DNA of 64,000 nucleotides, from assembly GCA_026874595.1 (NCBI GenBank), contig CM049313.1, positions 22,936,008-23,000,007 of the forward strand. Direction: 5' to 3'. Numbering within the stretch: the stretch's first letter is position 1; the number at the start of each line of letters is the position of its first letter. The notes beneath the pieces are model-generated. The model was not told where the DNA came from, did no database searches, and was given only the letters and a program-made list of their open reading frames with translations. Source of the stretch: Sipunculus nudus. Taxonomy: Eukaryota; Annelida; Sipuncula; Golfingiida; Sipunculidae. The position numbers were made by a program, and so were the translations under genes. Positions 54,741 to 64,000 of the stretch are shown one piece after another.

Positions 54741-57305
54741 TATATGAACGAACCATCTACAAAACAAATATGTATTTTGACCGGGTCAACTTAAAGTTTC
54801 AGGCTTATATTTTAATATAAAGCAACTTACTAGTTAATTAAATATGAGTGATACATTTTGATGCAAAATTTACTTAGAATTTTAATTTGAACATCTGGGG
54901 CATACTGATAAAAGTTAGTATTTGATTTCAAATATTACCTAGGCAGTGACCAATTCACGATCCAAACATAGGTAGTTAAGCATTCAAACTATAAAGAAAG
55001 CATGGGCCTATATGGGCCTGCCGATCAAATCCGTAAATGATTGGGAAAGCAGGCTTGAGAGGAGAAACAATATAAAATAAGAATATGCCATTCACTAGTT
55101 ACCTCTAAAACATTAACTCCTGGCCTTAAAATCTGTCTGTGATTTTTTTTTTTTTTTTTTGCGTATGCCTAAAATGTTAGACGCTGGGCGTTTTACCCCA
55201 ACCACGTGAATGTGGCACATTCCTTGGAACATTTGAAGGCTTATATTTTTTTTACATTAAGTAAATGCAAGTTTTATTAAATGTCCAATATGTTGTTTTA
55301 ATTTCTAATCCATACTACAACTGGCAGAGGAATACAAGTTATGTTTTACCTGTTTTTATGCCGTTACAGCTGAAAAGCGTCTCCATCTGTCTGTCTGTCA
55401 GTCTGGCGTAATAGTACTTAATTTTCAATATAAGAGGCGCCAGGGATTTCTTCACGAACCAAAACATGATATTCAACAGCACAGAACAAATTCAAGGGTT
55501 GGGCCTTTTGCCCCCTGTGGGCGTCTTGCCCCTGTCTACCCATTCTCTTTGAAACAGCAAACGTGACATTAATCCCTCTGTAGTGCCTAATTAATGTGAA
55601 ATGTTATGAATAATAATGAAATAATCATGATAATGAAAATCATGACTCATTGAACAGCAAAATGTGATAAATATACAGAGTGCAGTCTTAAAAGGATATG
55701 GATGTCATTGCACAATTTCCCAGAATACTTCCCAGTAAGATTGTGTAAAAAATAAAGGAACTATTTGCAGTGATTTTATAAAATCCCTTGAAATTTTAGT
55801 GACTTTATGATATCCCTATTTACACACTTTTTCTGTGATATATCTACATTTGTTGAAGGTAAATAAATGTTTAATATATATAACGATCTCGATCTCATGT
55901 TCTGCATTTGATTATTTATCTGTTATACACCCATTTCCAATATCATGTAATTTATGAACCACATGATTGATTTTATTTTTTTTAATTGCTACACCGCCTT
56001 TTTTCACTCGCTTTTTTATGTCCAGAACAGGGAGCTCATCTTCATGAAAACATTCATGTTAGAGGTCAGGGTATCAAGGCAGGGATTAAAAATACGTTAA
56101 AACTTCACCTTTCATACGGAAAGGCATTAATACAAGATTGCCATTCCGCAGAAAAATTGCCTTTCCGCAAAAGAAGCATCCTACCATCATATCAAAATTG
56201 AATGTTTTCAATAGTAACACTGTTATATCAGAAACACTGTTGTGCAGAGAGAAAAACCCAGGAAAATATAGGAGATGAAGGCATAAATGCCTCACAGTAT
56301 ATAATATTATACACATCTGTATATAGGAAAATATATAGGAAATGTGGATGGAACACCACCTGTAAAACATTTTTTTGGTGTCATGTTTGTTACTGCTACT
56401 AATGTGGAAAACCAAAGTGATCACCTTTCCAAAGGATTGGTAAAAAATGAAAAATGCCTTTCCGTGGGCGAGTTTGCCTTACTTGGATAGGGGTAAAGGC
56501 GTTATTACGACCCCTGCAAGGTATGAGAGAAAATCCAGATAAAGATGATGCTTCTGTATGCACAAATATTGGATAAATCACCAAGTTCCCTAGGGTACGT
56601 ACAGTGACGATGACTTCATCCCACTACAGTTAGGTGTGGCTATTGAAAAACTCACAAAAAATCAGTAAGTTAGAACAAATAATGGTGATTTACATTCACT
56701 GGTCATATTTAGACTCACGACAACTTATCCGTGGTGGCCAGATGGAATTTGAAGTTTACATGTAGCCAATATATATATCGTAAATGTGTGGTAATGCTAA
56801 GGTTTTCTACATCTATTTCAATATAAGTATGAAATATTTTTTTATTCAGAGCTGTGACATGAACATTATTCTACAATTATCAATATTACATTGCCATTCT
56901 GTTCAAACTGATCTGAGAAATAACATTTATGATACATTAATATAATGAATCAACATGAATGGATAATGTTGACCGGTCTGGTATGCTTATATTATCGGTA
57001 TGTTACGAAATGATAGTCTTTGTGATATTACGTGGGGAAACGTAATAGGTACGTGGGGGAAAAACAATGCTAGGGGAACATGTGAAGTATTACTTGTGAA
57101 TTCGTTTACTATGTTCTGTATTTTATTTCGCAAAAAAAATTATAACCAAATCTCGACGAGAAAAAGAAGGAAATTACGATTTATTAGAAAGCAATCATCT
57201 CCTGATATTGACTGGTAAAATAAATAAGAAAAAAAAAACACCAACGCATGTTACTTCAATAGAATATCTGCACTTTTAGTCATTAATGATATACTGTCGT
57301 GTTTT
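54741..57305. other. Region without recognised gene
   Basis: AT-rich, poly-T near 55148-55160. A weak inverted-repeat pair at about 56074-56130 and 56445-56525 (GCAGGGATTAAAAATACG... and ...CGTTATTACGACCCCTGC) may mark a decayed MITE. No coding domain is seen. Confidence 0.4.
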
Positions 57306-57308
57306 TTA

Positions 57309-58775
57309 GCTCAGCTGACTGAAAGTCATCTGAGCTATAGCGATCACTCTTTGTCCATCGTCCGTCTGTCCGTCCGTTAACCAGGCACAAATCGTAAGCC
57401 GCTGGACCTAGAATCTTGTAACTTAGGATTCTGAGAGGTCCATAAAAAATCTCCTTGGAAACCTGAAATTAGGTCTCTGTTACCAATATGCTTTGAGCTA
57501 TGGGGCCTTAAATTACCCCCTAGAATAGTCAAAAATTTCATACAAAAACTTCAATATCTCATTAACTACATCACTGATGGTCATGATTTTTTGCATACAT
57601 ATTGATCATGAGATGTTTCATCAGTTTCTGCAGACTGGTGGCGCCACCTGTATTTTTCGATTTCTTACGAATTTTTTTCTCTATTTTGGAGACCTTTAAA
57701 AATGTGAACATCTGTTAACAGGGCACAAATCGTAACCGCTGGCCCTAGAATCTTCATTCTTGACACAGTGAGAGACTTATGAAAAGTCTCCATGGAAACC
57801 TAAAATACGGTCTCTGTTACCCATATCCTTTGAGCTGTGGGCTCCCAATTCCCCCCCAGAATAATGGAAAATTTGATAAAAACAAACGGCAACATCTCAA
57901 TAACTACAACACTGATGGTCATGATTTTTGGCATTCATATTGATCAAGAGGTGTTCCATTAGTTCCGGCAGACTGGTGGCGCCACCTCAATTTTTTTCAT
58001 ATTTAAACATTTTTTTTTCTCTTTTTTTGGATGTAGTTATCTGTCAACAGTGTACAAATCGTAACGACTGGACCTAGAATCTTCATTCTTGACACACAGG
58101 GAGACCCATGTAAAGTCTCCATGGAAACCTGAAATTAGGTCTCTGACCGTTTGACCGATCAGGAAAATTTTTTTTATACAAATGTAGCCCTTGGATAGCT
58201 ATATGACATACACAAAATATGGTGGCGCCATATTTGCACAGTGTCCATCTGTTCGTCTGCCTTGGGTTAAAATCACTCATATCTCTGCAGTGAATTGACT
58301 AATTCACCTGAAATTCGGGGTGTGTATACATCCTGGGCTAAAATCACACTTATCTCTGTAGTTGTTTAACATAACTGCCTAAAATTTCGCATATGTATAC
58401 AACTTGGACAGCTTTCTGGATTTGTGGTAGGTGGCACAACCTACATACACATTTAGGCTGCAGACATCCATGCTAATATGCACCACACCTCACTCTATTT
58501 CCCCTTGCCACTCAATCCATGCCTCACTCCACCCATTCCACTCTGATTTTGGCGGATACACTTAGTCGCTTGTTGACCACCCGTATTCTAGTTTTTAAAG
58601 TTTACGCATTTTTTCTCTATTTTTGAGATATACAAATACAGACACAATCTTGGCCTGTTGGTTAATCTGTTTGATGCTTCAGTTGAATGGGTATATACTA
58701 CCATTCTGATGATTAAATTTCCTTTTGCGAATCTCTTCCCAGTCAGCTGAGCGTCATGACCCATGGGTCATTTGT
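57309..58775. repeat. GCTCAGCTGAC-family repeat with tandem core, second long copy
   Basis: Starts GCTCAGCTGACTGAAAGTCA (57309) and ends GTCAGCTGAGC (58742-58752) with the palindrome TGACCCATGGGTCA (58757-58770). It contains about two of the ~335-bp monomers seen in 36531-39794, then unrelated sequence (58150-58580), then the shared right end. Confidence 0.88.
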
Positions 58776-59810
58776 TTATAAAGGTAAACGCCTTCATTTT
58801 TAATGATTAACTTAAGTACAGTATTGCACCGTTTTTCCGAAAGCTACTTAATCGGAAAACGAATTTTCGGAAAAATGGTCAGGGGTCCAGCGGCAAGTTC
58901 GTACGACAGTTAATGATAAACTGAATGCCATTTAACCCGGGGGACACGGTGTTTCTTTTCGACCTACGTAATGGACATATAAAAAATATTGGATTTATTT
59001 CAGAGATTGAGCGACAAAGTCAAAGTCTACTTTTTTTGGGATACTTGCGTGCCTTTTTTTCATACAAAGTCAGCGGAAGGAAAGGTCAAATGACGTCGCC
59101 TTTGGCGACTCGTATTAAACAAAATCCATTTGAAGTATTTACATGCTTGAAAAAAAATGTTATATACAAATAAACTTTCGGTCCCCATTTAAATTTTCAG
59201 GGAAAAAAAACAATATCAGAAAAGCGGCGTTCTATTGTGTCTACATCTGCAGAGTTTCGGTTTGGGACGACGTGACGAGGCAGCAGCACTCGCTTCCTGT
59301 CTGTTATTTTATATCCTGGTGTCACCCAGGCCTGGTTATACAGATCATAACCAGGATGCATTGGCGATAAAACTTACAAAGTCTCCAAGGTGATGTTCAA
59401 AATTCTTTATTACAACTATATACAGCAGAGGGGCTGCCAAGCCCATGCTCAGGGCATTGCACCCAGTTTCTAACTGACCTTCAACACATAACATGTCTAC
59501 AAGCAAAATTCATTAACAATTAGTTAGCCAATTAGAGATTTTGCTGACATGTCAAAGAATAGCAATTAAAGGAGGTTGCACACAGGATCAGCTGATTGAA
59601 AGTGCAATCAGACTGAATAGAGTTGCCATGTAATTAAGGCTTAGGAATTGCAGTCATCGTGTAAGTACCAGGCAACTCAGCTAAGGCATATCTCAGGCCT
59701 GACACTTGAATCAACAATTAACATTAACACCTACACTTCACATGTTATATAATCATAATGAAATAAACAGAGAGTGAGGAATGTATATGTTAATAAAATC
59801 ACTGGCCCTA
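58776..59810. other. Region without recognised gene
   Basis: The 82-codon plus-strand open frame at 58925-59173 has no recognisable motif. The stretch 59390-59760 is less AT-rich but unassigned. Confidence 0.4.
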
Positions 59811-59811
59811 A

Positions 59812-60059
59812 GTACCTTACATGGTGACTACCGCACCAGGTCCTGCGCAGGGGAGAGGGTAATAACCCCTGCTGCTTGGTCATAACACCGAGGAATCTCT
59901 CAAAGACGGACTTGTTTTTGAATGATCCCTTCCTATGAATGGCTCACCCTGGTTGTTGGCCGACTGTAAAAATCTCACCATTCCTCGGCTAAGATTTGTA
60001 CTCACGATATCACGTACGGCTTTGAATCCTGTGCTCTTCTCCCATACCACAATAGCCGG
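59812..60059 (-). mobile_element. tRNA-derived SINE (family A), second copy
   Basis: On the minus strand the head CCGGCTATTGTGGTATGGGA is collinear with CCGGCTTCTGTGGCTCAGGG of the copy at 1432-1702. The body includes AGCCGAGGAATGGTGAGATT and ACAGTCGGCC in place of AGCCGAGGCGGTGAGGTTTT and CACGGTCGGCC. Both pol III boxes are decayed (GAGTACAAATCTT). It is older than copy one. Confidence 0.8.
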
Positions 60060-60554
60060 TATAATATCCTGTTGTATATCTATCCTATAGCTTAATGTCA
60101 CAGAATTTAACAGAATTAGCATCTAGGGAATCTAAAAACCATTCACATAATATGATCTTCAATATTTCTAAAAACATCCTTGATTTAATTATTACATATT
60201 TTTTAATTGAAATAAACAAATATTGAGTTAGACATTTAACAAATAAATGACAATTAATGAAATTGTTAATGAACACATTACCTGTACAAGCACAAGAAAT
60301 TTCTTTGCTTTATTTACCTTCTGAATGAGTGCTGTTTTCTTTTTTGCGATTAATGTCGTGAACGAGCTTTGTATATGAAAAGCAGATTTTGTAAGATTTG
60401 CTTGAGTCCCAAGTTTTAATACGTACTTATCAAACATAATTTTGCTGTGTTTCAACAGGCTTTATCATCTTTAAAATTAACAAGGTCGCCTCTTTAGATG
60501 CTTGTAATAAGGTGAAGTGAATCAAAATCCTCCCATCCCAACCCTCTTGGGAGG

Positions 60555-60972
60555 ATTCGCTATACCCCATGAGAATGGAGAACACTGATAACATCCTCTG
60601 TACCCCGAGAGAGTGGAGAACACTGATAACATCCTCTGTACCCCGGGAGAGTGGAGAACACTGATAACATCCTCTGTACCCCGGGAGAGTGGAGAACACT
60701 GATAATATTCTCTGTACCCACGTAGAGTATAGAACACTGATAACATTCTCTGTATTCCGAGAGAGTGTAGAACACTGATAATATCCCCTGGGCCCCGTGA
60801 GAGTGGAGAACACTGATAGTATCCCCTGTAACCCGGGAGAGTAGAGAACACTTATAATATCCTCTGTACCCGGGAGAGTGGAGAACAATTATAATATCCT
60901 TTGTACCCCGGGAGAGTTGAGAACACTTATAATATCCTCTGTTCCTCGGGAGAGTGGAGAACACTGATAATA
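60555..60972. repeat. 38-bp minisatellite, about 11 units
   Basis: The unit contains CCCCGGGAGAGTGGAGAACA then CTGATAACATCCTCTGTA. The spacing between units is exactly 38 bp for the first four. Later units vary (AACATTC, ATATCC, GTAGAG). Overlapping minus-strand frames of 109-152 codons run through it because the units lack stop codons. Confidence 0.93.
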
Positions 60973-62207
60973 TAAAATTATTTCACACAATTGTCGCACC
61001 ACAGTGCAAGCTGAAAATATGTTACTTTACAGGTCTAATGTATAACTTGGCTGACATATGACAACTCTTGATAGTAAACATGGCACAAATCACAAAACTG
61101 TGAAAGCCACGTCTTTCAATTTCAAATTTGACATGCTTTTAGATGTTTAGAAGTTTTCTCACCTTACCTGAACTCATTTCTACTAAATTATCACTTATAT
61201 CCTCTCCGGCCTATTCTTCAAATTTACATACATATTTTCACGAATAATATCTATAGTCACTGTAAGATTGTGTTTATTATTAAAGAAGGTTAATGCCATA
61301 ATTTCTTCCTGGTGGCATTTTTATGTCATCTTTATTTTCTATACACATTAGGACTTCGACTATCAGATTCTAATTTTTTTTTAAAAATGTTATTGGTATT
61401 TCAGCCATTTTAAAACTAGAAAGTGAGAGCATATTGAAATATATTGTTCATAGATTAAATAACCTTATGACCATTATTGCATCGGAAGGGGGGGGGGGAG
61501 GCAAGGAGGCATGATTTATCTGGGGGCTCTCCTGCTGATGGGTTAGGCAAGCAGGGCCTTGTGCTACCAGTCACTTACATGCTACATACCAATAAAACGC
61601 TTCCATTTCCTAATTTGCTTCTGTCTCATAATATAAGGCAGATAAATCCAGAATTTTTGTATGCACAAAGTTATATGAATGTTCCCACGGCCTCGTAAAA
61701 TGTTCGTAACTTTTCATAATGTTTAGTTTTTAATTGTTATGACAGTTGATTCACTTTTGGATAATTTTGAATTTAAACTACTTTGTTTCTTATTAAAGTC
61801 ATGTATGAAAAAGATACAACAGAAGATATACCACATCATGAGCCATCAGGAGCCATATTGTGTTAAAAATTAGGATTTTATACAGGGAAATAATTTCAGT
61901 CTTCAAAATATCATTACGACAACATTCTTAGTGTGCAGAATTAAATGGAGGTTCTGGCAGTTGTATTTTGGTTTAAAGCAGTATGTTATAAGTAAATAAT
62001 ACAGGACCCATAAAAGCAAAGACTGTGGTTTCTCTTTTTTCTTGGTGTTAACATCTGAAATGGAATGAAAATCCTGAAATGATACAGTTAATGCAAATTT
62101 CAGTTTAACTGAGAAACTGTAGAAAGAACTTAGTTTTCCTATCAGCTGTCCGCTCTCTGTTGTCATATTATTTAAAGAGTAATATTCCTTTGTTTCTCCT
62201 TTTTAAT

Positions 62208-62256
<49 letters not shown>

Positions 62257-62444
62257 AATGCATGTAATATACATCATACTTACATTCAGTACTGGGCCAT
62301 CCCTTTTAAAAAATCCTGGAAACGCCCCTGTTGTGGTCAGCTTTAATTATGGGACCTATATTTACATACAAGTTATGGGTGTGTTAATTGTACGTACATC
62401 ACGCGTCGTATTATAGTAATTCGTTACTACTTGATCATCCTACC
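60973..62444. other. Region without recognised gene
   Basis: AT-rich, with a G run near 61489 and a TA microsatellite at about 62207-62252. Confidence 0.4.
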
Positions 62445-62677
62445 TGTAGGAACTACACCATAAAACCTCTGTTCGCCGTTGAACAGCTCAATAATCTCTT
62501 AAGTGGCCTTCCATCACCCAGCTGTGTCGCGCCAACCAGAACCTCTGTCTTCTGCTTCCCGTAGCTCCCAAAATCCGGAGGTCCCTCTGTGTTTCCCGGA
62601 GCATGTGCAGGTGTCACATAATCAAGTGGCCCCCAGCCGTTATCTTTAGCACAGGCTGTTTTGCTCCCTACCACACA
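62445..62677 (-). repeat. 3' LTR of TatD element copy 2
   Basis: About 233 bp from TGTAGGAACTAC to CTACCACACA (plus strand), against 236 bp in copy 1. Shared blocks include AAAAYCCGGAGGT, CTCT, CCCGGAG and the terminal CTACCACA. A purine-rich tract (minus strand CAGAAGGGGGAGGAG) adjoins it at about 62678-62692. Confidence 0.78.
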
Positions 62678-62879
62678 CTCCTCCCCCTTCTGTGAGATGC
62701 CAGGCTTTACTTCTCAGGGCGGCACACACCAGAGGCAACAAACAAATTTTATAGGCTATTTACTAATGAGCTAGACATTGGCGACTGGGATAATCTGACA
62801 GAATTAAACATTAACTTGAACCCCTAAAATTACATAGCCGACCAAGAGTCGGAATTAGACCTTGCAAACCTAATCTAAA

Positions 62880-63145
62880 AGAACAGCTGTATGGGGACGG
62901 TGGAACCGCTGAGGCTTGCCTCGCAGACATCAGTAAAACCCCGTTAACACCCCGTACAGCTACTGAACCTCCAAGGTTACACTTAATCATCTAAGCATAT
63001 AACCCTAGCAAAACAAATTACTACATGAATAAACCACAGGGTATATGGACCTGCCACTGGCCAATATTATGATGAAAACAGCTGTACAGAGACAATTAGA
63101 GAGGTCACCGAGGGCTTGCCTCGCAGACATCAGCTGTACCCTCCG
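62880..63145. repeat. Direct repeat pair in the 3' region of TatD element copy 2
   Basis: AACAGCTGTA...GGCTTGCCTCGCAGACATCAG...AGCT occurs at about 62881-62960 and again at about 63068-63145. The second unit overlaps the end of the TatD ORF, so the 3' tail of the gene has been duplicated into the untranslated region. Confidence 0.7.
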
Positions 63146-64000
63146 TATAGCTCCTGAGCATTAGAATTACACTGATGTAAGAATGTCTCTGCGGGTAGCC
63201 CCCTCATCTGGGCCAGATGATCAATGAGGGACCTGAGATGCCAAGGTGAGTCTGCTAAATACGGACAATCCGACTCCACCAAGATTTTGTCTAAAGGTAC
63301 CTCCGAGACGGCTGCTGCAGTTTCCTGGCTTCTGAACACTGTTGACGTAATGCCAAAATAGCAATTTGGAAGGTGCTTAACTCACAATTCAAGCTCCCTC
63401 TTTCCCCCGAGAAACAGTGACGATGAATTTTGTGATTCTTCAAACCTGCATCTAGCAGCATGGTCAATGTCTGCCTAGCAGCCTCTCCCCCACCATAGTC
63501 ACTACAATGAAGAATTAACACTCTAGACCTGAAGGCTTCTGCTGTAATAAACTGAAGGCTTCCCATAGAAACTGAGTTTGCAGCCTCTGTTCTCTTCCAC
63601 TGGTGTGGGTAAATTCTAGGCCTATTTCTCCGAACGCCACACAAGTAGGAGAGGCCAGAAGCTGCTTTAAGGTTGTGAATTGCTGGGCGACTACAGTTTG
63701 AGACTTAGTTAAACGGGAATGAATGCTAAATGAGCATTTTACTCGTCTATCCTCAGCTATGACCGTATGGTGATTCCAATGAGATGGATACACAAAGTTG
63801 CTGACCAGGCCAGCTACACGACATCCCTGCGTCTCAATAGAGGCTTCATAATCTACTAATGATATATTTCCTGTCCTGCTAAGCAATACGTCCAAATGGC
63901 AATGGGCATCAATAATACCTGCAGATCCCAGGGATTCCTCGTCTAAAACAGGTGTAAACTCAGAGATACAGGACCTAACATCCTCAGGAAGAGTGGCCAT
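63130..64000 (-). pseudogene. TatD-family ORF of LTR element copy 2 (frameshifted, partial)
   Basis: The first frame runs in from the right edge to 63515 and shows IIDAHCHLDVLL (HxH) and CVAFGEIGLE (Glu ligand). After a one-base shift near 63530 the second frame gives LILHCSD and HRHCFSG. After another shift near 63400, and a TGA where copy 1 has Trp, the third frame has LVESDCPYLADS and ends at 63130. So the five ligand motifs of TatD are all present, in order and at the same spacing as copy 1. It extends beyond the window, so the ATG at the very edge need not be the start; the zinc-finger part is not in view. Inactive as it stands. Confidence 0.85.

Larger units (their letters stand above)
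62445..64000 (-). mobile_element. TatD-carrying LTR retrotransposon (copy 2), 3' end only
   Basis: On the minus strand: TatD ORF, ~450-bp untranslated segment, polypurine tract, 3' LTR. The same order and orientation as copy 1, but the sequences differ substantially. The element continues past the right edge, where integrase and the rest of pol would be expected. The left flank shows no target duplicate because the other LTR is not in view. Confidence 0.85.

Noticed and set aside
55986-56584. Short proteins on both strands near 56 kb
   Set aside because: They overlap a weak inverted repeat and have no domain; a decayed MITE is a simpler reading.
60430-60964. Overlapping minus-strand proteins of 109-152 residues
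   Set aside because: They are three frames of one 38-bp tandem repeat that lacks stop codons.

Overview
This is eukaryotic, AT-rich, intergenic DNA made mostly of transposable elements and tandem repeats. Cues: tRNA-derived SINEs with target-site duplications, spliced hAT and F-box exons, Tigger/pogo transposases, non-LTR reverse transcriptase relics, Ty3/gypsy elements and long TA microsatellites. The dispersed repeats beginning GCTCAGCTGAC and followed by GTCCGTCCGTC-rich sequence are, from memory, typical of bivalve mollusc genomes. I therefore infer a bivalve but cannot name the species. No complete host gene is visible. The best host candidate is a pair of phase-compatible exons on the minus strand near 48 kb that encode an F-box-like segment.

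Layout. 1-5 kb: degenerate repeats, SINEs and a tandem segmental duplication. 5.0-6.0 kb: a broken LINE reverse transcriptase. 6.0-9.4 kb: a Ty3/gypsy element with both LTRs, a 4-bp target duplication, two internal deletions and a nested Harbinger-like MITE. 10.8-19.1 kb: an 8.3-kb Ty3/gypsy element on the minus strand with 236-bp LTRs, gag, protease and integrase, and an extra ORF after integrase encoding a zinc-finger/TatD metallohydrolase; reverse transcriptase and RNase H are missing. 19.3-20.1 kb: a RecQ-like helicase fragment and two inverted SINEs. 20-32 kb: mostly empty, with a MITE-like repeat, a pogo-type transposase relic and hAT exons. 32.3-33.8 kb: a TIR transposon without a visible gene. 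34.2-36.2 kb: a 26-bp minisatellite of about 77 units. 36.5-41.2 kb: nested dispersed repeats with internal tandem monomers. 41-48 kb: microsatellites and sparse relics. 49.4-50.5 kb: a second LINE relic. 51.2-53.9 kb: a full-length Tigger-like transposon with one nonsense codon. 54.0-54.7 kb: a pogo-type relic. 57.3-58.8 kb: another GCTCAGCTGAC repeat. 59.8-61.0 kb: a SINE and a 38-bp minisatellite. 62.4-64.0 kb: the 3' end of a second, diverged TatD-carrying LTR element that runs off the right edge.

The most interesting system is the TatD-carrying LTR retrotransposon lineage. Two independent copies (10821-19113 and 62445 to beyond 64000) have the same order at the 3' end: TatD ORF, polypurine tract, related LTR. 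All five TatD metal-ligand motifs are present in both. The more complete copy also keeps a canonical -1 frameshift heptamer at the gag-pol junction and a splice-acceptor-like sequence just before the TatD start codon. I read this as a retroelement family that captured a nuclease-like gene in the position where retroviruses carry env. Both copies are now inactivated.
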